Assembly (NCBI RefSeq): GCF_004119455.1
Contig: NZ_NRQT01000015.1
Coordinates: forward strand, 1 to 64,000
Source: Chryseobacterium sp. CH25
Lineage (GTDB): Bacteria > Bacteroidota > Bacteroidia > Flavobacteriales > Weeksellaceae
Length of the DNA stretch: 64,000 nt
Direction of reading: 5' to 3'
Numbering within the stretch: the first letter of the stretch is position 1; every line of letters starts with the position of its first letter. Positions 26,349 to 35,529 of this stretch are shown one piece after another. Both the position numbers and the translations under genes were made by a program. A model generated the notes under the pieces. It was not told the origin of the DNA and ran no database searches. It saw only the letters and a program-made list of their open reading frames with translations.

Positions 26349-26383
26349 AAAATCCTGAAAGCTATTTTCAGGATTTTGTTTTT
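26349..26383 (+). terminator. Terminator of the HEAT-repeat gene
   Basis: AAAATCCTGAAA (26349-26360) pairs with TTTCAGGATTTT (26366-26377), followed by GTTTTTT. Confidence 0.88.
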
Positions 26384-26384
26384 T

Positions 26385-26456
26385 AGATTTGGGCTAAAGC
26401 CCATTGATTTTTAAATCTTTTATTGTAAAGCGAGCTAAAGCCCACTCCTATTGAAT
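26385..26456. repeat. GCTAAAGCC repeat, copy 1
   Basis: Two words, GGGCTAAAGCCC (26391-26402) and GAGCTAAAGCCC (about 26432-26443), are separated by an A/T-rich spacer and followed by ACTCCTATTGA. The same layout recurs at 44884 and 58956. Confidence 0.75.
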
Positions 26457-26482
26457 TTCCAAATATAAACCCAATATCATCT

Positions 26483-26553
26483 TTCGCAGATTCTATAGAT
26501 CCAGCAGATAAAATTTATCCATAAACATCTGCGAAATCTGTGTGATCTGCGAG
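26483..26553. repeat. CGCAGAT repeat, right copy
   Basis: 26518-26553 is the reverse complement (35 of 36) of 24401-24436. A further CGCAGATT word at 26485 in the opposite direction makes this copy itself an imperfect palindrome. Confidence 0.75.
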
Positions 26554-26560
26554 AAACAAA

Positions 26561-28150
26561 TTATTCCAGCACTACTTCCTTATCAATTCCAATCTCTTCA
26601 AGAAAAACTGCATCATGTGAGATCACCAACAATGTTCCTTTATAATCTTTAATAGAATTGGTAAGAATTTCCACATTCTGTAAATCCAGATTATTGGTGG
26701 GCTCATCAAGGATGATCATATCCGGAGCTTTATTACTAACGGAAAGTCCACACAGAAGCAGCCTCAAACGCTCCCCGCCACTTAAAACTCCACATTTTTT
26801 GTCCCATGTATCCTTGCTGAATAAAAACCGTGACAGCAGTGTCTTCACTTCCGATTCCTGTAAAGCACTATCATTGAATATTTGTACAAAATCATAAAGA
26901 GTCAGTTCATTATCAATTAATGAATATTCCTGGTCTATGTAAATGCTGTTGAATTCAGTAGGGTTAATATTTCCAACAGATGGTTGTATACTTCCCAACA
27001 AAAGCTTGATAAGGGTTGTTTTTCCTGAACCATTGTCTCCTTTAATGGAAATTCTCTCTCCACTTCTTATTTCAAGATCGAAATTATCTTTCCAAAGCTT
27101 TTTTTCTCCGTAGCTAAAGTTAATATCCTCTGCTGTCATTAAAATCTTCCCTGAATGTAATCCGGAATCATTGAAATTCACTTTCATCTGATCTGAATTC
27201 CTGACAGAAGATCGTAAATCTCTTAAATCCCCTGAAATGCCACTGATTTTTTCGGCATGTACACTTTTCAGCTTCGAGGTATTTTTTTCAGCATTATTCC
27301 GAAGGGTATTCATCATAATTCTGGCAACCCCGGATTTTTCCTGTTTCTGCTTTCCTCTGGCGTCAAGTTTCTGTTTTCGTTCTATGGTTTCGCGTTCTTT
27401 CTCTTTCGCTTTTTTTAAAGCTCGTTCTTTAGCATGAATATCATTTTGTAATGCTTCGTCTTCTACTTCTTTCTGTTCAGTATAGAAGTCATAATTTCCA
27501 CCATAAGTGGCAATTCCCTGATTGCTTAGCTCAAAAATCGTATCTACAAGATTCAGTAACATCCGGTCATGGCTTACAATAACAATGGTAGCATTAATTT
27601 TTTCAATAAGGTCATACAATAGTTTTCTTCCTTCCAGGTCCAGATGGTTAGTAGGTTCATCCAAAATAATTATATCGGGTTGATTAATTTGAATTCCCGC
27701 CAGGAAAACTTTCGTTTTTTGACCGCCACTTAAACCTTCCAACTTCTGATTTAGGTCAAAATCCTGAAGATTCCAATATTGTAATGCATACTGACAACGT
27801 TCCTCAACATCCCAGTCGTCATTCAGAATTTCAAAATAGTGCTCATCTACTTCCCCACTGGTAATTTTTTCGAGGGCTAAAAGCTTTTGGTCTATATTCA
27901 AGCATTCTGCTATAGTTAAATGATTAAAATTTCCGAACATTTGGGGAACATAGAAAATTTCACCCTGCATGTTTACAGTTCCTTCCAGTGGCTGTATTTC
28001 ATTCGCTATGATCTTCAGCAGGGTAGATTTTCCCATGCCGTTGCTTCCTACCAAAGCTGATTTGGAAGAAGATGGTATTGTTAAATTGATATGATTAAAA
28101 AGGAGATTTCCTCCCGGAAACCCAAAGGATATATTTTGTAGTAAAATCAT
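26561..28150 (-). CDS. ABC-F family ATPase
   Basis: A 529-residue soluble protein with two ATP-binding cassettes and no membrane domain. The first cassette has Walker A GSNGMGKST and signature LSGGQKTK. The charged linker (about 230-310, very Lys/Glu/Arg-rich) is the P-site tRNA-interaction motif region. The second cassette has GDNGSGKTT and LSGGERLR. ABC-F proteins act on the ribosome; some give resistance to antibiotics of the large subunit, but this cannot be decided by eye. The start MILLQNISFGF is chosen; a longer frame is not conserved-looking. Confidence 0.92.
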   Translation of the reverse strand: MILLQNISFGFPGGNLLFNHINLTIPSSSKSALVGSNGMGKSTLLKIIANEIQPLEGTVNMQGEIFYVPQMFGNFNHLTIAECLNIDQKLLALEKITSGEVDEHYFEILNDDWDVEERCQYALQYWNLQDFDLNQKLEGLSGGQKTKVFLAGIQINQPDIIILDEPTNHLDLEGRKLLYDLIEKINATIVIVSHDRMLLNLVDTIFELSNQGIATYGGNYDFYTEQKEVEDEALQNDIHAKERALKKAKEKERETIERKQKLDARGKQKQEKSGVARIMMNTLRNNAEKNTSKLKSVHAEKISGISGDLRDLRSSVRNSDQMKVNFNDSGLHSGKILMTAEDINFSYGEKKLWKDNFDLEIRSGERISIKGDNGSGKTTLIKLLLGSIQPSVGNINPTEFNSIYIDQEYSLIDNELTLYDFVQIFNDSALQESEVKTLLSRFLFSKDTWDKKCGVLSGGERLRLLLCGLSVSNKAPDMIILDEPTNNLDLQNVEILTNSIKDYKGTLLVISHDAVFLEEIGIDKEVVLE

Positions 28151-28296
28151 GATTTCTTTCTTAATAAAGGTTAAACACCGGCAACTCATTGGCTACCGCT
28201 TCATTGAATCTGAAAGAAATTATATCCTACATGTCTGTATTTATGGGTTTTGAAGGAACAAATATAGTATAAATCCACGATTAAACACAAAAAGAT

Positions 28297-28327
28297 TTTA
28301 ATGAAAAATCAAAAATCCGTAACTTTG
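28297..28327 (+). promoter_or_regulatory. hpt promoter
   Basis: TAACTTTG (28320-28327) matches the -7 box. TTTA (28297-28300), 19 bases upstream, is a one-mismatch -33 box. The start codon is 20 bases downstream. Confidence 0.6.
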
Positions 28328-28346
28328 CCAACTACTAAAATTTTTT

Positions 28347-28901
28347 ATGGAAAGTATTAAAGTTCACGACAAAACTTTCGTTCCTTATTTAAAGGATGCC
28401 GAAATTCAGGAAATTGTAAAAGAGACAGCATTAAGAATTTATGAAGATTACAAAGACGAAGTTCCTGTTTTCATTGGTGTTTTGAATGGGGTAATCATGT
28501 TCTTCTCAGATCTTTTAAAATATTATCCTGGGGAATGCGAAATCGCTTTTCTTCAAATGAGTTCTTATGTGGGAACTGAATCTACAGGGATTGTTTACCA
28601 AAAAATGGAACTTACAAAAGATGTAAAAGACCGTCACATTATTCTTGTAGAAGATATTGTTGATACAGGAAATACCGTTGAAAGTCTTTTCAAATACTTC
28701 CAGGAAACACAGCGTCCTAAATCTGTAAAACTGGCAAGTTTCTTACTGAAGCCTGAGATTTACAAGAAGGATTTCAAACTGGATTATATTGGAAAAGAAA
28801 TTCCAAATAAATTTGTTCTAGGTTACGGATTGGATTACGATGAATTGGGAAGAAACCTACCTAATTTATATCAATTAGAAGACGGACAAATTAATCATTA
28901 A
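28347..28901 (+). CDS. hpt: Hypoxanthine phosphoribosyltransferase
   Basis: A 184-residue purine-salvage enzyme joining hypoxanthine or guanine to PRPP. The PRPP loop is ILVEDIVDTGNTVESL at about 98-113, and FIGVLNGVIMF near 33 and the C-terminal VLGYGLDYDE complete the family pattern. It is cytosolic and of standard length. It is followed by adk after a 125-base gap that contains an inverted repeat. Confidence 0.95.
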   Translation: MESIKVHDKTFVPYLKDAEIQEIVKETALRIYEDYKDEVPVFIGVLNGVIMFFSDLLKYYPGECEIAFLQMSSYVGTESTGIVYQKMELTKDVKDRHIILVEDIVDTGNTVESLFKYFQETQRPKSVKLASFLLKPEIYKKDFKLDYIGKEIPNKFVLGYGLDYDELGRNLPNLYQLEDGQINH

Positions 28902-28925
28902 AATGCCTATAGCTATCAGCTACTG

Positions 28926-28987
28926 GCTTTTAGCTTTAAATATTCAATCGAAATAAAGTAAAATATTAACTAAATAAAGCTAAAAGC
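28926..28987. repeat. TAGCTTTTAGC inverted repeat between hpt and adk
   Basis: GCTTTTAGCTTTA (28926-28938) is perfectly mirrored by TAAAGCTAAAAGC (28975-28987). Extra weak complementarity extends outward (GCTACTG with CAGTTGC). No T-run follows, so it is not a normal terminator. Confidence 0.65.
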
Positions 28988-29026
28988 AAAAAAGCAGTTG
29001 CTAATTGCCGGAAGCGAAACAACATT

Positions 29027-29605
29027 ATGATAAACATCGTTCTGTTCGGCCCTCCAGGAAGTGGAAAAGGAACACAAGCTCAGAATCTAATCGAGAAATT
29101 CAATCTAAAGCAGGTTTCAACAGGTGATCTTTTCAGATACAACATGAAAAATGACACTGAACTTGGAAAACTGGCTAAGTCTTACATCGATAAGGGAGAA
29201 TTGGTTCCGGATCAGGTAACAACAGATATGCTGATTGACGAGATCAGAAAACCTACCGATACTAATGGTTTTATCTTTGATGGATATCCAAGAACTACTG
29301 CTCAGACAGAAGCATTGGAAAAAATCGTTAAAGAAGAGCTTAATGATGAGATAGACATCTGTCTTTCATTAATCGTAGAGGATAAAATTTTGGTGGAAAG
29401 ACTTCTGAAAAGAGGAGAAACCAGCGGTAGATCAGACGACAGCAATGTAGAGATCATCGAAAACAGAATTAAAGAATATTATACTAAAACAGCTGAAGTA
29501 GCCGAACTTTACAAGCAACAGGGTAAATATGTTGAAGTAAACGGTGTAGGAGAAATTAACGAAATTTCCGAGAAACTTTTTGCTGAAGTAGAGAAAATTA
29601 AATAA
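29027..29605 (+). CDS. adk: Adenylate kinase
   Basis: A 192-residue enzyme interconverting ATP plus AMP and two ADP. The P-loop is GPPGSGKGT (8-16), followed by the NMP-binding STGDLFRYN and DGYPRTTAQ, and a short LID without zinc-binding cysteines, the usual short form in Bacteroidota. It is cytosolic. obgE follows after 64 bases. Confidence 0.97.
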   Translation: MINIVLFGPPGSGKGTQAQNLIEKFNLKQVSTGDLFRYNMKNDTELGKLAKSYIDKGELVPDQVTTDMLIDEIRKPTDTNGFIFDGYPRTTAQTEALEKIVKEELNDEIDICLSLIVEDKILVERLLKRGETSGRSDDSNVEIIENRIKEYYTKTAEVAELYKQQGKYVEVNGVGEINEISEKLFAEVEKIK

Positions 29606-29669
29606 TCGAGATTCGGGATACGGGATTCGTATTTTCGTCCCGTAGCTCGCAACTCGTAACAAATACTAT

Positions 29670-30653
29670 ATGTCTAACTTTGTAGATTACGTAAAGATCC
29701 ATTGTAAAAGCGGACACGGAGGTGCTGGTTCTGCCCACCTTCGCCGTGAAAAGTATATTCCTAAAGGAGGTCCCGATGGTGGTGACGGAGGTCGTGGTGG
29801 CCACGTTATCATGAGAGGAAATGCTCAGGAATGGACTTTACTTCCGCTTCGATACACCCGCCACATAAAAGCAGAGCGTGGTGAAAACGGAGCAAAAAAC
29901 CAGCTTACCGGCGCTGACGGTTCTGATATTTATATTGATGTTCCTATTGGAACTATCGCTAAAAATGAAGAAGGAGAAATTATCGGTGAGATTCTTGAAG
30001 ACAAACAAGAAATCATTTTGATGGAAGGAGGAAAAGGAGGAAGAGGAAACGAATTCTTCAAATCTTCTACCAATCAGACTCCAAGATATGCTCAACCAGG
30101 AATGGACGGTCAGGAAGGCTATATCGTCTTCGAGCTTAAAATTTTAGCCGATGTAGGATTGGTTGGATTTCCGAATGCCGGAAAATCTACACTTCTGGCA
30201 TCTGTATCTGCGGCAAAACCTAAAATTGCCAATTATGCCTTTACCACTCTGACTCCTAACCTTGGTATCGTGGATTACAGAAATTACAAATCGTTTGTAA
30301 TGGCTGATATCCCAGGAATCATTGAAGGAGCAGCGGAAGGAAAAGGATTAGGACACAGATTCCTGAGACATATTGAAAGAAACTCTATCCTGTTATTTTT
30401 AATTCCAGCAGATGCTGAGGATCACTTCCAAGAGTTTAAAATTCTGGAAAATGAATTAAAGGAATACAATCCTGAACTTTTAGATAAAGATTTCATTATT
30501 TCCGTTTCAAAATCCGATCTTTTGGATGATGAGCTGAAAAAGGAAATTTCCGCTGAATTCCCAGAGAATAAACAGCCTTTATTCTTTTCAGGAGTTACCG
30601 GAGAAGGTCTTGTAGAACTGAAGGATGCTATCTGGAAACAGTTACACGGATAG
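29670..30653 (+). CDS. obgE: Obg-family GTPase
   Basis: A 327-residue GTPase involved in 50S ribosome assembly. The N-terminal Obg fold (1-158) is glycine-rich (GGPDGGDGGRGG and MEGGKGGRGNEFF). The G domain has G1 GFPNAGKST, G3 DIPGIIEGA and G4-like SKSD. The protein ends after the G domain, so the variable C-terminal OCT domain of longer Obg proteins is absent. It is followed by a strong terminator. Confidence 0.97.
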   Translation: MSNFVDYVKIHCKSGHGGAGSAHLRREKYIPKGGPDGGDGGRGGHVIMRGNAQEWTLLPLRYTRHIKAERGENGAKNQLTGADGSDIYIDVPIGTIAKNEEGEIIGEILEDKQEIILMEGGKGGRGNEFFKSSTNQTPRYAQPGMDGQEGYIVFELKILADVGLVGFPNAGKSTLLASVSAAKPKIANYAFTTLTPNLGIVDYRNYKSFVMADIPGIIEGAAEGKGLGHRFLRHIERNSILLFLIPADAEDHFQEFKILENELKEYNPELLDKDFIISVSKSDLLDDELKKEISAEFPENKQPLFFSGVTGEGLVELKDAIWKQLHG

Positions 30654-30686
30654 TCTCAGATTTGAGAATTTGATTTTTTAAAATAT

Positions 30687-30724
30687 AAATAAAGAGAAAC
30701 TGTTTTGTTTCTCTTTATTTTTTG
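30687..30724 (+). terminator. Terminator of obgE
   Basis: AAATAAAGAGAAAC (30687-30700) pairs perfectly with GTTTCTCTTTATTT (30707-30720), followed by T. Confidence 0.9.
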
Positions 30725-30796
30725 GCTGCGAATAAACCCAACCAGTACTTAAATTAGGTTATTGAAGCTTAAAATCAATTTCTTAAAATTTTAACC

Positions 30797-30804
30797 TACC
30801 TTTG
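30797..30804 (+). promoter_or_regulatory. -7 box of the DEAD-box helicase gene
   Basis: TACCTTTG matches TAnnTTTG. A TTG that could open a longer frame at 30802 lies inside this box, so transcription would begin after it. This supports the downstream start at 30862. Confidence 0.6.
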
Positions 30805-30861
30805 CAGGATGTAATTCTTTCAGACAGAGGGAATTTTTATTTAAATTTTAAAATAATTCAT

Positions 30862-32172
30862 TTGAATTTTACAGACTTAAACTTAATAGAACCTATTGCT
30901 AAGGCAATCCAGGAACAAGGATATACAACTCCAACACCCATTCAGGAAAGATCTATTCCTGAAATTTTACAAGGCAGGGACTTTTTAGGCTGTGCACAAA
31001 CCGGAACAGGGAAAACAGCAGCATTTGCTATTCCAATTTTACAGAATCTATCTAAAAATAAAATACCAAACAAAAATATTAAAGCCTTAATCCTTACGCC
31101 TACCCGAGAATTGGCAATTCAGATTGAGGAAAATATTCATGCATACGGTAAATATCTTCCCCTAAAGGAACTTGTTATTTTCGGTGGAGTTAAACAGGGA
31201 AACCAGGAAGCTGCTCTAAAAAAAGGAGTGGATATTTTGGTGGCTACACCGGGAAGACTTCTTGACTTTATTGCTCAAGGTATTATCAGCTTAAAAAATC
31301 TTGAAATATTCGTTCTTGATGAAGCAGATAGAATGCTTGATATGGGATTTGTACATGATGTAAAAAGAATCATCAAACTTTTACCACAAAGAAGACAGAC
31401 TCTATTCTTCTCTGCAACTATGCCGGGAGAGATTCAGAAATTAGCTAATTCTATTCTGAATAACCCTGTAAAGGTAGAAGTTACCCCTGTATCTTCTACT
31501 GCAGACACTATTCAGCAATCTGTTTACTTTGTAGAAAAAGAGAACAAACTGAACCTTCTTTCTCATATCCTGCAAAACGATATTGCAGATTCTGTATTGG
31601 TATTTTCCAGAACAAAACATGGTGCCGATAAAATTGCAAGAAAGCTTCAGAAAGACAATATCTCTGCAGAAGCGATCCACGGGAACAAATCTCAAAATGC
31701 AAGACAGAATGCCCTTAATAACTTCAAATCAGGAAAAACAAGAGTTCTTGTAGCAACAGACATTGCAGCAAGAGGAATTGATATTGATGAACTGAAATTT
31801 GTTATCAATTTTGAATTATCTGATGTTTCTGAAACATATGTACACAGAATTGGAAGAACAGGTAGAGCCGGAGCAGAAGGAACTTCTATTTCTTTTGTTG
31901 ACGGATTGGATCTTCTTAACCTGAGAAGCACAGAAAAACTGATCGGAAAAAAGATTCCTGTTATCAAAAATCATCCGTTCCATACAGATGATCTTGTAGT
32001 ACAGAAAAGGGATTCTAACAATAAACCGGTTCCGGCAGGTGCTGAAAGATCTAAAAAACCTAATAATAATTCCAGACCTAATAATAGAAATAAAAAGAAG
32101 CCAAACCCTTCCGAAACTCCTTCTACTGGATTTAAAAAACCTAAGAATAAGAATTTCACCAGAAAGAAATAA
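30862..32172 (+). CDS. DEAD-box RNA helicase, RhlE-like
   Basis: A 436-residue helicase. The motifs in order are Q motif (TTPTPIQERSIP), I (AQTGTGKT), II (DEAD in VLDEADRM), III (SAT), and VI (HRIGRTGRAG). The C-terminal 70 residues are basic and Asn/Pro/Lys-rich, and probably contact RNA. The start is a TTG that gives the standard N-terminus (M)NFTDLNLIEPIAKAI; the upstream in-frame TTG lies within the promoter. It probably helps in ribosome assembly or RNA turnover. Confidence 0.93.
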   Translation: MNFTDLNLIEPIAKAIQEQGYTTPTPIQERSIPEILQGRDFLGCAQTGTGKTAAFAIPILQNLSKNKIPNKNIKALILTPTRELAIQIEENIHAYGKYLPLKELVIFGGVKQGNQEAALKKGVDILVATPGRLLDFIAQGIISLKNLEIFVLDEADRMLDMGFVHDVKRIIKLLPQRRQTLFFSATMPGEIQKLANSILNNPVKVEVTPVSSTADTIQQSVYFVEKENKLNLLSHILQNDIADSVLVFSRTKHGADKIARKLQKDNISAEAIHGNKSQNARQNALNNFKSGKTRVLVATDIAARGIDIDELKFVINFELSDVSETYVHRIGRTGRAGAEGTSISFVDGLDLLNLRSTEKLIGKKIPVIKNHPFHTDDLVVQKRDSNNKPVPAGAERSKKPNNNSRPNNRNKKKPNPSETPSTGFKKPKNKNFTRKK

Positions 32173-32210
32173 AAAAATCCCTCTCATTTTTGAGAGGGAT
32201 TCTTATTTTA
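32171..32210. terminator. Bidirectional terminator between convergent genes
   Basis: ATCCCTCTCA (32177-32186) pairs perfectly with TGAGAGGGAT (32191-32200) around TTTT. A-rich sequence on the left and T-rich sequence on the right make it usable from both strands (helicase and TatD genes). Confidence 0.9.
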
Positions 32211-32220
32211 TAAAATATTT

Positions 32221-32988
32221 TCAATTATTGACAAACATCTTCCTTGCATTCTCCGTAGTAATTCTATCTATTTCAGAGAAATCTTTACCATAAATATCAA
32301 CAAGTTTTCCGGCTACAAGATCAAGATATGAACTCTCATTTCTTTTTCCTCTGTGAGGAACCGGAGCCAGATAAGGTGAATCTGTTTCCAACACAATTTT
32401 ATCTAAAGGAATTTCACCCAAGAACTGGTCTATTTTACCGTTTTTGAAGGTCACTACTCCACCAATCCCTAAAATAAAATTCAGATCAATTGCATGATGC
32501 GCCTGTTCCAGATTTCCAGAAAAGCAGTGGAAAATTCCTCTTAATTTCGGATGTTTTTTTCTTTCCAGGACTTCAAATGTTTCTTCAAAGCTTTCTCTGG
32601 TATGGATTACAATCGGAAGGTCTTTTTCTATAGCCCAGTCAATCTGCTGTTCAAAAGCTTTTATCTGGATATCCAACGTTGTTTTATCCCAATACAGATC
32701 TATTCCGATCTCTCCTATCGCAGGAAAATGTCTTTGATCCAGATAGTTTTTAACAATTTCCAGCTCTTTTTCCCAGGATTCTGGCTTTACATAGCAAGGA
32801 TGAAGCCCCATCATTGAAAAAATTTGTCCCGGATATTCTGTTTCCAGTTGCAACATTTTCTCATGGGATTCTGAGTCAATAGCAGGAAGATAAAATTCTG
32901 TAATTCCTTTATTTAAAGCTCTCTGAATAGCTTCTTTTCTGTCTTCATCAAACTCTTCTGCGTATAAATGGGTATGTGTATCAATCAT
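32221..32988 (-). CDS. TatD-family metal-dependent DNase
   Basis: A 255-residue TIM-barrel hydrolase. Metal ligands are seen in IDTHTHLY (2-9), GEIGIDLYWD, VIHTRES, HCFSG and ETDSPYLAP. TatD proteins have 3'-5' exonuclease activity and are linked to DNA repair and DNA fragment turnover. It is cytosolic and of standard length. The upstream gene DUF4269 ends 5 bases before its start. Confidence 0.94.
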   Translation of the reverse strand: MIDTHTHLYAEEFDEDRKEAIQRALNKGITEFYLPAIDSESHEKMLQLETEYPGQIFSMMGLHPCYVKPESWEKELEIVKNYLDQRHFPAIGEIGIDLYWDKTTLDIQIKAFEQQIDWAIEKDLPIVIHTRESFEETFEVLERKKHPKLRGIFHCFSGNLEQAHHAIDLNFILGIGGVVTFKNGKIDQFLGEIPLDKIVLETDSPYLAPVPHRGKRNESSYLDLVAGKLVDIYGKDFSEIDRITTENARKMFVNN

Positions 32989-32993
32989 TTTAT

Positions 32994-33515
32994 TTACAAT
33001 TTTAATAGCTCTTCATAAGGATTTTCAAGCCCCAGCAGCATTCCGAAAGCCGGTTCTGTTTTAATTCCCTGTTTTTTAAGTTCTATTATTTTCTGTTTAA
33101 ATTCTTCTCCTTTTGCCTGTAATATTTTATATTCAGCTATCATATGAAGATAAGCGTTCTGTTGAGTTGTAGGCTTATTCTGTCCGAAAATTTCAATGGG
33201 AAAATCTTCCAGTACAAAATTTAATGTAATACATTTTTCTCCGTTTACAATGGGATATTCCACTCCTACATCGTATGGGATAAACTTACTCAACATTAAA
33301 TCATCCAAAAAATCCTCTTCAAACCTTAAATCTACCTCAAAAATAAGATCCAGATCACTTCCTTCTATATCAATTTCAATAGGAATAGTTCCTGCTAAGA
33401 TTGGTGAATAATATCTGAGTTTTTCAAAAATACGGTGTTTTGTAAGAAGTTCATAAGCTCTTCTCTGTCTTTCATTTCCATGCTTCAGATAGTCAATCTT
33501 TGTGAAATCAATCAT
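32994..33515 (-). CDS. DUF4269 protein, nucleotidyltransferase-like
   Basis: A 173-residue cytosolic protein of the DUF4269 family. The segment AGTIPIEIDIEGSDLDLIFE has the G-x-D-x-D flavour of a polymerase-beta-type nucleotidyltransferase, with later acidic residues DFPIEIFGQ. The substrate is unknown. It lies between TatD and a GSCFA protein, with a 4-base overlap on the latter. Confidence 0.82.
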   Translation of the reverse strand: MIDFTKIDYLKHGNERQRRAYELLTKHRIFEKLRYYSPILAGTIPIEIDIEGSDLDLIFEVDLRFEEDFLDDLMLSKFIPYDVGVEYPIVNGEKCITLNFVLEDFPIEIFGQNKPTTQQNAYLHMIAEYKILQAKGEEFKQKIIELKKQGIKTEPAFGMLLGLENPYEELLKL

Positions 33516-34465
33516 CTGAATATGGTATGTTTTACTTTTTTCCTCTGGTTTTCTATTCTCTGATCCAGTTTTTCTCTGAATTCTATAAACTTAGGATCTT
33601 TTACATCATTGGTTCTATGCTCCAACGCTCTCATAATCTTAAAGTTTTCTTTGATAAATTCTTTGGTTTCATCTGAAAAATAAGAGTCTCCAAACTTATC
33701 AAAAATATAATTAACAGCCTGAGTACTTGGATGAATCATATCTTCCTTATAGAAACGATAATCCCTCAAATCATCCATTAAAATCTCGTAAACCGGCAGA
33801 TAATGACAGTCTTCAAACAGAGAAATAGACTCATGAATGGCTGTGATTAATTTGGATTTGCTCAACTGGTTCTCCACCATTCCATCTTTGGTATGCCTTA
33901 CCGGAGAAACAGAAAATAAAATCTGGACTCCTTCTTTACAGATATCTTTAAATTCCAGAATGGTATTGTAAATGGAGCCTGTAAGTTCCTGATGGGACAG
34001 CAGCCTCTTTTCAAAGAATTTTTGTGGAATCTTGTGACAGTTGGTTACCAATTTTTGCTTTGGAAGAAACTCATAAATGAAAGAAGATCCGTAAGTAATA
34101 ATAATCCAGTCAGCTTCCTGAAGAAAGGCATTTCCAGCTTCTATCTTACCATTGATCTTATCCAGTGTCTGATGAATATACCTTGTATCAAAGCTGGTGT
34201 GATGGTCTAATGAGATATATTCTTCATTATACGTAATAAGTTCATCTTCAATATAAAATTCCGAATCATGAAGTCTTTTTACCGCATTATTGATAGAAAA
34301 GGGATTAAAAATTGTCCCAAAAGGATTATTGAGGGTTTGAAGTTGCCCATCTTTCAGCAATTCGGTCATTTCAGAGGCAAAACAGGAACCAATTGAGAAT
34401 ATTCTATCTTCAATTTCTATTTTTTTCTCTGATTTCGGAATATCAACTTCTGTTCTGAACTTCAT
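33512..34465 (-). CDS. GSCFA-domain protein
   Basis: A 317-residue protein with the name-giving motif SIGSCFASEM near residue 28. The family is related to SGNH hydrolases; the GSCFA serine would be the nucleophile, and the late MIHPSTQAVNYI supplies the Asp/His-like block. The start MKFRTEVDIP is chosen because the longer frame begins in a small hairpin region. The role is unknown; it may be an esterase acting on a glycan or lipid. Confidence 0.85.
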   Translation of the reverse strand: MKFRTEVDIPKSEKKIEIEDRIFSIGSCFASEMTELLKDGQLQTLNNPFGTIFNPFSINNAVKRLHDSEFYIEDELITYNEEYISLDHHTSFDTRYIHQTLDKINGKIEAGNAFLQEADWIIITYGSSFIYEFLPKQKLVTNCHKIPQKFFEKRLLSHQELTGSIYNTILEFKDICKEGVQILFSVSPVRHTKDGMVENQLSKSKLITAIHESISLFEDCHYLPVYEILMDDLRDYRFYKEDMIHPSTQAVNYIFDKFGDSYFSDETKEFIKENFKIMRALEHRTNDVKDPKFIEFREKLDQRIENQRKKVKHTIFR

Positions 34466-34492
34466 TGTATAGATTTTAGGTGACAGACAATG

Positions 34493-34514
34493 GGTAGCAG
34501 GCAATTCTGCTACC
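34493..34514. repeat. Small intergenic hairpin
   Basis: GGTAGCAG (34493-34500) pairs with CTGCTACC (34507-34514) around GCAATT. There is no T-run; it resembles the other short palindromes of this window more than a terminator. Confidence 0.55.
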
Positions 34515-34539
34515 TACTCCCTATCATCTGCAATCTTAT

Positions 34540-35511
34540 TTAGCTTTCTCTTCTCAATAAATAATTAGCAAGCTCAATGAATGGCTTTTTCTTCTCCTCA
34601 GGAATGTCAATTTTCTGAAGATAGCTCTGACCGATTTCGTTGTGTTTTTCAATCAGACGAAGGGCTTTCTCATCTACTTTCGTTCTTCTGAATATCTTTT
34701 CAACCCCATAGATTTTATCGATATTGTCTGTTTTTTTAGAATACCAGTAATCCAGTTCTTTTCTTTCTTCTTCTGTAGCATGTTCTCTTGCTAATAGATA
34801 AAGCACTGTTTTCTTGTTCTCATAGATATCTCCTGCGTGTTTTTTACCAAACTGAGCCTGATCTCCGAATACATCAAGATAATCATCCATAATCTGGAAG
34901 GCAATTCCGATGTGTTTTCCGAAGTTGAAAATTGCTTTTGCATCTTTAAAGTCAGCTCTTGCAATCAAGGCTCCGATTTCAAAAGAAGAAGCACTCAATA
35001 CTCCGGTTTTATAGGTAATCATTCTGATGTAATCATCAAAAGTTACATTTTCCTGAGTTTCGAAATTAATATCATACTGCTGCCCTTCACATAAAAGAAG
35101 TCCTGTATGGGTAAAGATTCTGATACAAGCCTTGAAAATTTCAGGTTCAAGATCTTCAAAGAATTTATAAGCTTTAAGCATTAATCCGTCTCCTGAAAGA
35201 ATCCCTACATTGATCCCGTGTAAAGTGTGGATTGTAGGTTTATTTCTTCTTAAAGGCGCCTCATCCATAATATCATCGTGGATCAGGGTGAAGTTATGGA
35301 AAAACTCGATCGCCAAAGCTGGTTTTATTGCCTGCTTCAGGTCTCCACCAAACAGATCACAAGCCATCAGCACCATAATGGGACGAAGACGTTTTCCACC
35401 ATGGGAAATAATATAGTTCATCGGCTCATACAGCTCCGTAGGTTTATCTTTAAAAGTGTACTTATTGATGGCGTCCCCAACAATCTGCTGGTATCTGTCT
35501 AAAAATTCCAT
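34540..35511 (-). CDS. Polyprenyl diphosphate synthase
   Basis: A 323-residue all-helical prenyl synthase. The first aspartate-rich motif is LIHDDIMDEAPLRR near 78-91 and the second is FQIMDDYLDVFGD near 211. It condenses isopentenyl diphosphate onto allylic diphosphates in the cytosol, for a quinone side chain or a medium-chain polyprenyl. The chain length cannot be read reliably from the residues before the first motif. A -7 box and possible -33 box lie upstream. Confidence 0.94.
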   Translation of the reverse strand: MEFLDRYQQIVGDAINKYTFKDKPTELYEPMNYIISHGGKRLRPIMVLMACDLFGGDLKQAIKPALAIEFFHNFTLIHDDIMDEAPLRRNKPTIHTLHGINVGILSGDGLMLKAYKFFEDLEPEIFKACIRIFTHTGLLLCEGQQYDINFETQENVTFDDYIRMITYKTGVLSASSFEIGALIARADFKDAKAIFNFGKHIGIAFQIMDDYLDVFGDQAQFGKKHAGDIYENKKTVLYLLAREHATEEERKELDYWYSKKTDNIDKIYGVEKIFRRTKVDEKALRLIEKHNEIGQSYLQKIDIPEEKKKPFIELANYLLRRES

Positions 35512-35529
35512 AAAATCTTATAATTTGAA

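Noticed and set aside
26561..28150. Antibiotic-resistance ABC-F gene
   Set aside because: The family includes both resistance and housekeeping factors; nothing in the sequence read by eye decides between them.
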